A stretch of 64,000 bases of DNA. Source: JAGWBD01 sp965220615. GTDB lineage: Bacteria > Chloroflexota > Anaerolineae > Aggregatilineales > Phototrophicaceae. The notes below the pieces were generated by a model. It did not search any database. It saw only the letters and a program-made list of their open reading frames with translations, and was not told where the DNA came from. The DNA lies in assembly GCA_965220615.1 (NCBI GenBank), contig CBDCQL010000002.1:1922001-1986000 (forward strand). The letters run 5' to 3'. Positions 34,373-42,527 of this stretch are shown piece after piece (the first letter of the stretch is position 1; the number at the start of each line of letters is the position of its first letter). The position numbers and the translations under genes were made by a program.

Positions 34373-34785
34373 CCAACTCCGGAATCAAACTGGTCTGGGC
34401 CGGCTGGGACGGCGACCCGACTATCGGCTTCAGCGGCCGCGCTTCAAAACGCTGGGCGGAGCACCTGCCGGCCGGCACGCGCATGCTGCTCTACGAGACC
34501 ACCGGCCGCGCGAAGGGCTCGAAGGCGAAAGGCACGAAGTCCATCGTGGGCGAGGTTGAGGTCACCGGCAGCTTTGAGGACGGCGCCGCCATCCGCGCCG
34601 CCGATGAACAGCACGACTCCGTGCTGCCGGTCAGCGTCGTACAGGCGCGCGCGGCGGTGAAAGCGGTGCCGCTGGAACGCGTGCGCCAGATTCTGGACGA
34701 CGAGAAGTGGCCGCGTCGCGGCGAGTCCTGGCGCCCGCTATCCGATGAGGAGTATCAGGCCCTGCTGTCCGCCATGCGCGATTGA
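34369..34785 (+). CDS. EVE/PUA-like domain protein
   Basis: A 138-residue paralogue of the preceding gene (SKRWAEHLPAGTRMLLYETT, TKSIVGEVEVTGSF, VPLERVRQIL, SWRPLSDEEYQALL). The GEVEV strand followed by a loop and a late Trp-Arg pair is reminiscent of EVE domains, known for binding modified DNA or RNA bases; this is inference. It overlaps the previous gene by 4 bp and the next reading frame by one base, so the genes form an operon. A deleted copy of this gene lies at 35367-35447. Confidence 0.5.
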   Translation: MTNSGIKLVWAGWDGDPTIGFSGRASKRWAEHLPAGTRMLLYETTGRAKGSKAKGTKSIVGEVEVTGSFEDGAAIRAADEQHDSVLPVSVVQARAAVKAVPLERVRQILDDEKWPRRGESWRPLSDEEYQALLSAMRD

Positions 34786-35021
34786 TGGCTACACGGGAGC
34801 AAAACGAACGCCAGTTTGACCATTGGGAAGAATTGCCGGGCGGCGGCCGAAAGTACTGGAGACAGCGGCCAAGGGGTCATTTCGGCTCACAAATAATGGT
34901 CAAGGTCGTGGACGAAAACGAGGTTCCAATCTGAGTGGTGCAGGAAGTGTATGATGACGATGGCGTGATGATCGAACATCACGTCAAGTATCCCGAAGAT
35001 CGCGGGCATTCGTATCTATAG
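34785..35021 (+). pseudogene. Gene A, copy 1, interrupted by in-frame TGA
   Basis: The frame starts MATREQNERQFDHWEELPGG and runs 48 codons to a TGA (just after DENEVPI). It then continues in the same frame as VVQEVYDDDGV through EDRGHSYL to a TAG at 35019. The copy at 35447-35692 reads straight through at the TGA position, which shows that this stop is a mutation. The product would be a 78-residue unknown protein with the signature EVYDDDG and a late KYPxDxGH. Its start overlaps the EVE-like stop (TGATG). Confidence 0.7.
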
Positions 35022-35035
35022 TCCAGTACAGCGGG

Positions 35036-35302
35036 ATGGCCATGGTTACGAAAGCAGTCTTGCTTGAGAAGCTGTATTCCTTCATCTGCCACGAGACGAC
35101 CCTGCCCGTGCTCGTCGACTGGGCGGAAAACTGGTTCGTCGATGGCGACGTCGATCTGGATGACGACGTCGAGTTGCTCTCGGATATCATCATGTACCTC
35201 GCCGCCGCCGATACCCGGGGCTTCCCCCTCACCTGGGAAGTGCTGACCGAATTCGTCGAGAAACTCGGCGGCAAAATGCCGGTCATCGTCGAAGCGGACT
35301 GA
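35036..35302 (+). CDS. Gene B, copy 1: small very acidic protein
   Basis: An 88-residue, highly acidic protein (for example DGDVDLDDDVELL). It has predicted helices at the N-terminus (VLLEKLYSFIC) and C-terminus (WEVLTEFVEKL). It is intact and about 74% identical to the copy at 35697-35969; the last 25 or so residues are nearly identical. It lies 14 bp after gene A. Acidity, size and pairing resemble antitoxin or immunity proteins, but I recognise no named family. Confidence 0.6.
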   Translation: MAMVTKAVLLEKLYSFICHETTLPVLVDWAENWFVDGDVDLDDDVELLSDIIMYLAAADTRGFPLTWEVLTEFVEKLGGKMPVIVEAD

Positions 35303-35322
35303 ACGCCGCTTCACTCCCCGTC

Positions 35323-35366
35323 AAACTGTACTCGCCAGAACAATCATGCACTCGCAGCCGTCCTCG
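35323..35366 (-). pseudogene. Duplicated 3' tail of the convergent methyltransferase gene
   Basis: Read on the minus strand this fragment encodes EDGCECMIVLASTV and a stop. It matches the C-terminus EAGCERMIVLARPA of the methyltransferase at 35988-36761. The flanking nucleotides (the run after each gene B stop) are also alike. It marks where a tandem duplication carried along the end of the neighbouring gene. Confidence 0.7.
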
Positions 35367-35447
35367 CGTGGCACGAAGTCCATCGTCGGCGAGGTTGAGG
35401 TAAGCGACGAGGAGTATCAGGTGTTGCGGTCTGAAATGCGCGCCTGA
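35367..35447 (+). pseudogene. Remnant of the EVE/PUA-like gene with internal deletion
   Basis: The frame reads RGTKSIVGEVEV fused directly to SDEEYQVLRSEMRA and a stop. The intact gene at 34369-34785 has these two blocks about 58 codons apart (KGTKSIVGEVEV and SDEEYQALLSAMRD). Both the 5' part and the middle are therefore lost. It has no start codon of its own. Its TGA overlaps the start of gene A copy 2, exactly as in the intact arrangement. Confidence 0.7.
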
Positions 35448-35692
35448 TGGCGACGCGGGAGCAAAACTAACGCAAGTTCCTGGTTTGGGAGGAACTCCCA
35501 GGTGGCGGGCGCAAATATTGGTATGAGCGCCCGGGTATCGTGTTTGGCCTGCAACGGATCGTCAAGGTTGTCGATGAAAATGAAGTTACAATGGTAATTG
35601 TGCAGGAAGTCTATGATGATGACGGCAATCTCATAGAGTCGCATCAGAAGTATCCGGTTGACAGCGGACACCTGTACCACGAAGCGGAGTAA
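35447..35692 (+). pseudogene. Gene A, copy 2, interrupted by in-frame TAA
   Basis: The frame begins MATREQN, meets a TAA at codon 8, then continues RKFLVWEELPGGGRKYWYE through IVQEVYDDDGNL and KYPVDSGHLYHEAE to a TAA at 35690. Copy 1 has Glu at the TAA position, so this stop is a separate mutation from the TGA in copy 1. A shorter product from an internal start cannot be excluded, but no good ribosome site was seen. Family unknown. Confidence 0.7.
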
Positions 35693-35696
35693 CTGG

Positions 35697-35969
35697 ATGA
35701 TGACATACGTGATAACCAGGGAAGTGTTGCTGGAGAAACTGTATGCCTATATCCGACACGAAGTCACTTTGTCAGAGATTGTCGACTGGGCAGAAAATGT
35801 ATTTGTGGATGACGATGTCGACGTCGAGGGAGACGTCGAACTTCTGATGGACGTGATCTTTTGCCTCGCTGGAGGCGATACGGATCTGTTTCCCCTCACC
35901 TGGGACGTGTTGACCGAATTCGTCGAGAAACTCGGCGGGAAAATGCCGGTCATCGTCGAAGCAGATTGA
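35697..35969 (+). CDS. Gene B, copy 2: small very acidic protein
   Basis: A 90-residue intact paralogue of the protein at 35036-35302, with acidic core DDDVDVEGDVELL and C-terminal FVEKLGGKMPVIVEAD. The start MMTYVITRE lies 4 bp after gene A copy 2. Retention of an open frame in both B copies while both A copies are broken suggests selection on B or loss of a harmful A. The function is unknown. The 3' end faces the methyltransferase stop 18 bp away. Confidence 0.6.
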   Translation: MMTYVITREVLLEKLYAYIRHEVTLSEIVDWAENVFVDDDVDVEGDVELLMDVIFCLAGGDTDLFPLTWDVLTEFVEKLGGKMPVIVEAD

Positions 35970-35987
35970 ACGCCGCTTCATTCCCCG

Positions 35988-36761
35988 TCAGGCAGGACGC
36001 GCCAGGACAATCATGCGTTCGCAGCCGGCCTCGAAGGGTTCCTGCCCGTAACCGCCATGGCAGGCCTCAACCCTGAAGCCGCAAAGCTGCAGCAAGAGCC
36101 GAATTTCACTCAAAAAGAAGTGGCGAAACACTGCAGGCGCCAGGGTACGGTGCACCATGCCGTCGCCATCGATCTCGTCATAGACCCAGGTGGTGTGCAC
36201 TAGCTGGGTGGCGCGGTCCAGCCGGCTGCTCGCCTGCTGCATGATCATATGACCCGTCTCGGGGTCGAGAAAGCAGCGTTCCAGTGCCAGGGCCTCGCTG
36301 TCCTCACTGGCGAAGGCCTCGCCGGCGTTGGGCAGGTCTATCACCAGCAGCCCATCCGGCAGGAGCCAGCCCCGCAATCGCCTCAGCAATTCCAGCTGCG
36401 AGTCTTGCGTGTGAAAGTGCATCAGGCAGTTGTAGCTGAGGAGGAGGTACCGGTAGCGCTGCCCGGGCTCCAGTTGCAGCACATCGGCGTGGTGGAGGCC
36501 AATACGCTCCTGCAATTCCAGGGACGAATGCGCCAGGCGTCGCCGCGCCCGCGCCAGCATGGCCGCCTCGCTGTCGACGCCCTGCACGACCGTCAGCCGT
36601 TGCGCCAGGTGAAACAGCACACGGCCGCTGCCGCAGCCGATTTCCAGGAGCGGGCCAGGTCCCCGCGCTGTAACCAGGCGCTCGTAAAACGCCAGGTCAT
36701 CGCTCTTGTCCCGGTGTTCGGCATCGTAATAGCGTGCGATTTGCGCGTAAAACCCGGCCAT
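35988..36761 (-). CDS. Class I SAM-dependent methyltransferase
   Basis: A 257-residue methyltransferase with motif I LLEIGCGSGRVLFHL (about residue 38), an acidic motif II (VQGVDSEAAML), and LLLSYNCLMHF and LLPDGLLVIDLP further on. The substrate is unknown; the layout is that of small-molecule or protein methyltransferases of the UbiE/Methyltransf_25 type. The ATG at 36761 follows AAGGAGCCGTTC. Its 3' end is duplicated at 35323-35366. It is divergent from the large glycosidase-like gene at 36931. Confidence 0.82.
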   Translation of the reverse strand: MAGFYAQIARYYDAEHRDKSDDLAFYERLVTARGPGPLLEIGCGSGRVLFHLAQRLTVVQGVDSEAAMLARARRRLAHSSLELQERIGLHHADVLQLEPGQRYRYLLLSYNCLMHFHTQDSQLELLRRLRGWLLPDGLLVIDLPNAGEAFASEDSEALALERCFLDPETGHMIMQQASSRLDRATQLVHTTWVYDEIDGDGMVHRTLAPAVFRHFFLSEIRLLLQLCGFRVEACHGGYGQEPFEAGCERMIVLARPA

Positions 36762-36812
36762 GAACGGCTCCTTCTGCCCGCGACAGGGGTCATTGTATAC
36801 CCTGCGCTGTGC

Positions 36813-36841
36813 TTGCCGCTGCCACGGCCCACTGCTACAAT
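36813..36841 (+). promoter_or_regulatory. Probable promoter of the glycosidase-like cluster
   Basis: TTGCCG (36813-36818), a 17-bp spacer and TACAAT (36836-36841) lie 90 bp upstream of the start at 36931, in the divergent spacer. Confidence 0.55.
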
Positions 36842-36930
36842 GCCGCCGGGTCGGGCTTGCGTCCCGGCCCGGCACTGCCCTGCCGGAGACGCCCGGCTCG
36901 ACGCTGTCGACGGGCTCTAAAGGACCACAC

Positions 36931-39864
36931 ATGGCATTGGAAAAGGGCGATACCCGGCCACTGCCCGTACTTGCGGACGAGGCGGACCAGGAAGGCCAAC
37001 CGGCAGCGGCGGCCGGCAGCAGTTCTGCACCGCCACCGCGTCGGCCGCGCCGACGGCCGGGCTGCTGCGGCTGCCTGAGCGGGCTGGCGACCCTTTTTGT
37101 CGTTATGACGCTGGTCGTCATCGGTCTGCTCTTGCCTCCCGTCAACCTTGGCAGACGGGCCGCCTGCCTGTTGTCACAGTTTCAGTTCGCGAGCCAGATC
37201 ACAGGTCCCTGTTACCGACAGCTTGACTCCGCAAATCGCGCGGTCCGGCACGATGACGGCCTCACGCTACAGGTCGCAGCCGAAGATCCTGGAGAAGGTT
37301 TCAGCGTCGCCATCGACGCCCTGCCCGCCGCTGACTTTGCCGGCGGCGACGGCGGTCCGGCATGGGTGAGCGATGCCCGCGCCGCCCTGCCGGCGGACCT
37401 TGCCCTGCAAAGCCCCGTCTTCACGCTCTACAGCGACGGCATGGCGCCGCAAACCATCACCCTTGACCTGACCCTGCCCGCGGGCGTTGGCAGCGCGCCC
37501 GTCTTTTCGCTCTATGGCTGGAACGGTATGGACTGGGAGTTTCTGCCCTCGCAGCAACAGGGGGTCGTGTCGCTGCGCTCCTCCCTGGAGCGTCTGCCGC
37601 AGCAGTTGGCGCTCTTCCAGGCGACCCCTCCCTCCCAACCCACGCTGCTGGTGACCGTGGAGGTGCAGCACACCCTTTCCCCCGAGATGGCGCAACTGGC
37701 CAATATCATCGCCCCGGCCGGCATTCAACCCACGCTTGCCGGCGGCTTGACCGGCAGCCTGGCCGCCGGCTTCGACTTTGAAAGCGGTTATCTCGTCATG
37801 CCGGTGGTGCGCAATTTCATTCACGAGCGCGCCATCGACCCACACACGACCAGCAGCATTCTGTCCAACCGGGAGTTGCGCCAGCAACACGTCGCGCAGT
37901 TGTCGACCTTTGCCGGCAGCGGCTTCGACGGTCTGCTGATCGACTGGCGCGGTCTTCAGCCGGAAGAAGGGCGCCTCTTCACAGAGTTCATTCGGGAACT
38001 GGCCGCCAGCATGGCCGACAGCTCCCTCAAGCTGGGAGTCGTGGTGCCGCCGGCGGCGCTTGTCGACGGCCAACTGGACACCGGCGCCTACAACTGGCGT
38101 GAGTTGGGTCGCCAGGCCGACATCATTCAGTTGCGCCTGCCCCTGCAACCTGCCGCCTACGGGCCGGGTCAGGCCGTGGAGCAAATGCTGCGCCACGCCG
38201 TGGGCGAGGTGGAACGCAAGCGCCTGCTGGCCGGTTACAGCGCCTGGTCCCTGCGCGAGTCGGGTGGCAGCATCACAAAGACCGGCCTGGCCGAGGCCTA
38301 CGCCGGCCTGGGAGACGTCGTCGTTGAAGTCGACACCACCGAAGACGGGGCCGTACAGCCCGGTACGTTGATCTCCGCCAGTCTGGACGGTCTGCGCGCC
38401 GCGGCCGGTTACGACAGCGCCGTCATGGCGCCGTGGATCGAGTATCGCGGCGGAGAGGCGGAGTTGGCCGTGCGCTACTGGCTGACGACCGGCGAAACCC
38501 TGCGCTCCCGTCTCGATCGCAGCCTGCCCTACGCCCTTGCCGGCGTCAGTCTGGAAGGCCTGCTGGCCCCGGTACAGTCGCATGGACTGGGAGACGCGCT
38601 GCTGTCCTACAAGCTGCGACTTCCCGTAGCGCCGCAACAACAGCAACCGGCCCTGCGCTGGCGCATTGAGGGCGCCGATGGCGTGCAGTCGGAAACTCTG
38701 ACCGGACTTGACGTCGACCTGCAGACCACACTGATCGCACCGGATGGCAATTACGCCATCAACGTGGACGTGGTCACCGGCGGGGACGCGGTCGCGCGTG
38801 ACGGGAAGGCCATCGGGCTTCTGGCGCCCACGCCGACGCCCACCCCCACGCCTACTCCTGCGCCGACTGCCGTGCCACGACCCGCCGTGGCGCCGGCCCC
38901 GGCTGCCGCGCCGGCCGCCGCGCCGGGGGCGGGCAGCATTCAGGCCGGCGCCTTTGAATACGGCGGTCACGTCACGGACACCGGCAGCGGCCGCGCCATC
39001 AATGCCATGCGCCAGGCAGGCATGACCTGGATGAAAAAGCAGGTCCGTCACCCCGGTGGCGATGCCGGCGGCGTCATCAACGCCGCCAAATCCAATGGCT
39101 TCAAGGTGTTGATCGGCGCATTGGGCGACAAGAATCAACTGGGCGCGCGCGGCGCGGCCTATATGGACGAATTCGCCGCCTGGCTTGGCCAGGTAGCCGC
39201 CCAGGGCGCGGACGCCATTGAGGTCTGGAACGAGCCCAACATTGATCGCGAATGGCCGCAGGGCCAGATCAACGGCAACATCTTTGCGGACCTGATGCGC
39301 CGCGCCTATGCCGCCATCAAGAGCGCCAATCCGGCCACCATGGTGATCAGCGGTGCGCCGGCTCCCACAGGTTTCTTCGGTGGACGCTGCGCGGCCAGCG
39401 GCTGCGATGACAACGTGTTCCTGCAGCAGTTCGTGGCAGCCGGTGGCACGAACCACATGGACTGCCTCGGCGCACATTACAACGCCGGCGTTTCCTCGCC
39501 CCGGAGCCAGTCCGGGCATCCAGGCGGCTACCACTATTCCTATTATTTCCAGCCCATGCTCAATGAGTATTCGAAATACAGTGGCGGCAAACCCATCTGT
39601 TTCACCGAGCTGGGTTACCTGAGTCCGCAGGGATACGGGCCGCTGCCGGCGCACTTCTCCTGGGCTGGCAACGTCACTGTGCAACAGCAGGCGGCCTGGC
39701 TGGCAGATTCCATCGCCCTCTCTTCGCAAAGCGGTCGCGTGCGACTGCTGATAGTCTGGAACGTGGACTTCACCCTCTACGGAGCGGACCCGCAGGCCGG
39801 TTACGCCATGCTTCGGCCGGACGGCAGTTGTCCGGCCTGCGGCGCCATCGCTGCGGCTCGCTAG
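36931..39864 (+). CDS. Membrane-anchored double-domain glycosidase-like protein (GH18-like plus cellulase-like)
   Basis: A 977-residue protein. It has a Pro/Arg-rich cytoplasmic N-terminus, one membrane helix (about 55-75) and beta domains to about 230. A GH18-like TIM barrel (about 250-560) follows, then a PT-repeat linker (about 633-650) and a C-terminal cellulase-clan barrel (about 670-977). In the GH18 motif the proton-donor Glu is replaced: D333-GLLI-D338-W-R340. The C-terminal barrel keeps two candidate catalytic glutamates, E768 in EVWNEPN and E893 in CFTELGY. The start follows AAAGGACCACAC. It is likely to act on or bind cell-surface polysaccharide. Confidence 0.75.
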   Translation: MALEKGDTRPLPVLADEADQEGQPAAAAGSSSAPPPRRPRRRPGCCGCLSGLATLFVVMTLVVIGLLLPPVNLGRRAACLLSQFQFASQITGPCYRQLDSANRAVRHDDGLTLQVAAEDPGEGFSVAIDALPAADFAGGDGGPAWVSDARAALPADLALQSPVFTLYSDGMAPQTITLDLTLPAGVGSAPVFSLYGWNGMDWEFLPSQQQGVVSLRSSLERLPQQLALFQATPPSQPTLLVTVEVQHTLSPEMAQLANIIAPAGIQPTLAGGLTGSLAAGFDFESGYLVMPVVRNFIHERAIDPHTTSSILSNRELRQQHVAQLSTFAGSGFDGLLIDWRGLQPEEGRLFTEFIRELAASMADSSLKLGVVVPPAALVDGQLDTGAYNWRELGRQADIIQLRLPLQPAAYGPGQAVEQMLRHAVGEVERKRLLAGYSAWSLRESGGSITKTGLAEAYAGLGDVVVEVDTTEDGAVQPGTLISASLDGLRAAAGYDSAVMAPWIEYRGGEAELAVRYWLTTGETLRSRLDRSLPYALAGVSLEGLLAPVQSHGLGDALLSYKLRLPVAPQQQQPALRWRIEGADGVQSETLTGLDVDLQTTLIAPDGNYAINVDVVTGGDAVARDGKAIGLLAPTPTPTPTPTPAPTAVPRPAVAPAPAAAPAAAPGAGSIQAGAFEYGGHVTDTGSGRAINAMRQAGMTWMKKQVRHPGGDAGGVINAAKSNGFKVLIGALGDKNQLGARGAAYMDEFAAWLGQVAAQGADAIEVWNEPNIDREWPQGQINGNIFADLMRRAYAAIKSANPATMVISGAPAPTGFFGGRCAASGCDDNVFLQQFVAAGGTNHMDCLGAHYNAGVSSPRSQSGHPGGYHYSYYFQPMLNEYSKYSGGKPICFTELGYLSPQGYGPLPAHFSWAGNVTVQQQAAWLADSIALSSQSGRVRLLIVWNVDFTLYGADPQAGYAMLRPDGSCPACGAIAAAR

Positions 39865-39888
39865 GATGGCCTGAAGGAGAGGTCGCAG

Positions 39889-41304
39889 GTGTCAGGCTCC
39901 CGCCGCAGTATCCAGATATTCGCCATCATATGGGCTGCCATCACGATCCTGATGGGCGCCGGCACCTTCGTCGCTATTTACTTCGTCTACGGCCTCGTCA
40001 ACGAACCCCGCAACATCACGACCGCCAGCAACGCCGCCTTGCCCCTGCCGGAGGTCATGCAGCCGGCAAGCGTGGCACAACCTGTCGCGACCGCCGCTGA
40101 GGCCTGGCCCACCCTGCCTCCGACGTCCGTTGCACCGGCCATTGTCGTTGCCGGGCCCGATGAACAGCGTCCGCGGCCGACCCCCCTGCCCGTTTCCGAC
40201 CGAAGCTTCCAGCCCGGTATTCAGGTGCAGGTAAGCCCGGACCTCAATCCTGACAACCAGGAGACCTGGATGCGGGAAGTGGCCAACAAGCTGCGCCTGC
40301 GCTGGTACAAGCAACAGGTCCGCTGGGAACACATCGAGGCCGAGCAGAACCGCTTTAACTGGGCCGAACTTGACCTGTCCCTGCCGCTGGCGGCGGAATA
40401 CAACCTGAACGTGATGCTTTCCATCGTCACGGCGCCCGAGTGGGCGCGCGACCGGAACGTCGACCACAATCGTCACGGCCCGCCGGCCCGCAATGAAGAC
40501 TACGTCAATTTCGTAACGTCAATCGTGAGCCGCTATCCGGGCATGGTGCACGCCATTGAGGTATGGAACGAGCAGAATCTCGATCGCGAGTGGACGGCCC
40601 CGCGCGGCCTGATTGCGGCGGACTACATTGAGCTGCTGCGCGATACCACCCTGGCGGTCAAGGCCCTGGATCCCGGCATCATCATCATCAGTGGCGCCCT
40701 TGCGCCCACGGGCGGCTGGACCGAGCCGGACGGGCGCATCAGCGCCATTGACGATTTCGTCTATTTTGACAGCATGGTGAGTGCCGGCCTGCTCAACTAT
40801 GCGGACTGCATCGGTGCCCATCACAACGGCTACAACATCGGCCCCGGCGTCCCCTGGAATGAAGTCGTCAACGACCCCTCCGCCACCTTCCGCGGTCCCT
40901 TTGACAACCCGCATCACAGCTGGAGCCTGTACAGTACGCTTCGCACCTACGCCGACAAGATTAAACTGGCCGGCGGGGACCAGCCGCTCTGCGTCACCGA
41001 ATTCGGCTGGGCCTCCACGGAAGGTCTGGACGGTCATCCCCCGGGGTTCGAATTCGCCAACGACAATACGCCGGAAGAACAGTCCGGCTGGACCATCCAG
41101 GCCCTGGACCTGATGGAGGAATGGGGCGACATCTGGCTGGCCTTCATCTGGAATTTTAACTACGGGCCCCAGGCGGGCTGGGACCCCAACAACGACAACG
41201 TTCCCTATTCCATCATCGGCAAGGACTGGGTTTTCCGACCCCTCTACGATGATATTGGCGCCTGGCAACTGGAGCGAAGGCTGGAAAGCGCCGAAGGCGG
41301 ATGA
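39889..41304 (+). CDS. Membrane-anchored cellulase-fold glycosidase-like protein
   Basis: A 471-residue protein with an N-terminal anchor helix (about 8-36), a Pro/Thr/Ala-rich linker to about 105 and a clan GH-A type barrel. The candidate acid/base is E228 in EVWNEQN and the candidate nucleophile is E371 in CVTEFGWAS. The closest broad match is the GH5/GH39-like cellulase superfamily; the substrate cannot be told. It is a paralogue of the C-terminal barrel of the preceding protein and of the next gene. Its stop overlaps the next ATG (ATGA). Confidence 0.8.
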   Translation: MSGSRRSIQIFAIIWAAITILMGAGTFVAIYFVYGLVNEPRNITTASNAALPLPEVMQPASVAQPVATAAEAWPTLPPTSVAPAIVVAGPDEQRPRPTPLPVSDRSFQPGIQVQVSPDLNPDNQETWMREVANKLRLRWYKQQVRWEHIEAEQNRFNWAELDLSLPLAAEYNLNVMLSIVTAPEWARDRNVDHNRHGPPARNEDYVNFVTSIVSRYPGMVHAIEVWNEQNLDREWTAPRGLIAADYIELLRDTTLAVKALDPGIIIISGALAPTGGWTEPDGRISAIDDFVYFDSMVSAGLLNYADCIGAHHNGYNIGPGVPWNEVVNDPSATFRGPFDNPHHSWSLYSTLRTYADKIKLAGGDQPLCVTEFGWASTEGLDGHPPGFEFANDNTPEEQSGWTIQALDLMEEWGDIWLAFIWNFNYGPQAGWDPNNDNVPYSIIGKDWVFRPLYDDIGAWQLERRLESAEGG

Positions 41305-42527
41305 CGCCAGCCACCCTGCGATGGGCGGGAGTCAGCCTGTTTCTGCTGGTACTGACCGTCGCAGTCTGGCTTCGTCGCCCGCCGCCTGACCCCCTGGCCG
41401 CCGCGGCGGTCATCAACCCGCCCTTCACGCCCCTGACCTATGGCATCCAGACTTCGCTCTGGTGGGATGACGGCTTCACCGGCTGGCGCCTGGACATGGT
41501 ACGTCTGATGGTTTTCAGTCACGTCAAACAAAGCTTCGCCTGGGCGGACACGGAGCCGCATGCCGGCGACTACCGCTTTGGTCGCACTGACGAACTGGTC
41601 GGGGAAATCGAACAAAAGGGTTTGCAACTGGTCGTGCGCCTGGGCCACTCGCCTGGCTGGGTGCACGCCGAAAACACCGCTCCAAACGGAGGGCCGCCCG
41701 TTGACGTGCCGCCCGCCCGCCGGCACATGGACGACTGGGGTGACTGGTGTGGCGCGGTCGCAACGCGCTACGCGGGCCGCATCGCCGCCTACCAGATCTG
41801 GAACGAGCCCAATCTCGCCCGGGAATGGGGCGGGCATCCCCCATCGGCCGCCGAATACACGGAGTTGCTCCGCGTCTGCAGCGCCGCCATTCGCGCCGCG
41901 GACCCGCAGGCCATTCTGATTTCGGCCGGACTCGCGCCTACCGGCACCTGTTGTGAAGAAGCGCGCCCGGATGACCTGTACCTGCAAGAACTCTACGACG
42001 CCGGCTTTCAGCAGCATGTCGACGTGGTCGGGATGCACGCCCCAGGTTATTCCGCGCCGGAACTCGGACCGGATGAAGCCGAAGCGGGTGGCGGACAGCG
42101 TTTCTTCACTTTCCGCCGCGTGGAAGATCTGCGCCGCATCATGGTTGCAAACGGGGATGCCGCGCGCCAGGTCGCCATCCTTGAGACCGGCTGGACGCGC
42201 GACGTCGCCGGGCACAACCCGGCCTATTCCTGGTTCGCAGTGGACGAGGTGACCCAGGCGGACTATCTCGTGCGGGCCTACCGCTACGCCGCGCAGCACT
42301 GGCGCCCCTGGGTCGGTCTGATGACGACCCTGTCGATCGCGGACCCGGGCTGGGATGAGGACGACGAGCAGTACTGGTGGAGCATCATCCCGCCGGACAG
42401 GCATGCCCTGCCGGCCTTCAGGCAACTTGCCAACATGGAAAAGGTCTGCGGCCAGCGCATCATCCCCGCCCGCGCGCCAGACAGCCCGGAGGCAGAGGGT
42501 CGTGTCCCCGTCACTCCTTGCGTTTAG
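41301..42527 (+). CDS. Membrane-anchored cellulase-fold glycosidase-like protein
   Basis: A 408-residue protein with an N-terminal membrane helix (about 7-24) leading almost directly into the barrel, without the long linker of the previous protein. Candidate catalytic residues are E169 in QIWNEPN and E295 in ILETGWT. It is the third of three tandem paralogues. Translation is coupled to the gene before it by a 4-bp overlap, and its 3' end overlaps the next gene by 26 bp. Confidence 0.8.
   Translation: MTPATLRWAGVSLFLLVLTVAVWLRRPPPDPLAAAAVINPPFTPLTYGIQTSLWWDDGFTGWRLDMVRLMVFSHVKQSFAWADTEPHAGDYRFGRTDELVGEIEQKGLQLVVRLGHSPGWVHAENTAPNGGPPVDVPPARRHMDDWGDWCGAVATRYAGRIAAYQIWNEPNLAREWGGHPPSAAEYTELLRVCSAAIRAADPQAILISAGLAPTGTCCEEARPDDLYLQELYDAGFQQHVDVVGMHAPGYSAPELGPDEAEAGGGQRFFTFRRVEDLRRIMVANGDAARQVAILETGWTRDVAGHNPAYSWFAVDEVTQADYLVRAYRYAAQHWRPWVGLMTTLSIADPGWDEDDEQYWWSIIPPDRHALPAFRQLANMEKVCGQRIIPARAPDSPEAEGRVPVTPCV

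Larger units (their letters stand above)
34531..36031. repeat. Tandem segmental duplication (two diverged units)
   Basis: Unit 1 runs from about 34531, in the middle of the EVE-like gene, to 35366. Unit 2 runs from 35367 to about 36031, in the 3' end of the methyltransferase gene. Each holds an EVE-like 3' part, gene A, gene B and the methyltransferase tail in the same order. The junction joins the methyltransferase tail directly to GGCACGAAGTCCATCGT of the EVE-like gene. Unit 2 has since lost about 170 bp from its EVE-like part. Confidence 0.7.

Noticed and set aside
34785..35021. Selenocysteine or programmed readthrough at the TGA of gene A
   Set aside because: The paralogue has no Cys at that site and has its own TAA elsewhere; no selenocysteine genes are seen. 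Independent decay explains both.
38827..38880. Short tandem ACGCC/CCCAC repeats as a CRISPR or minisatellite
   Set aside because: They encode the Pro-Thr linker of the glycosidase-like protein and lack spacers.
36931..39864. Active GH18 chitinase in the N-terminal barrel
   Set aside because: The catalytic Glu of the DxxDxDxE motif is Arg here; only a GH18-like fold is claimed.
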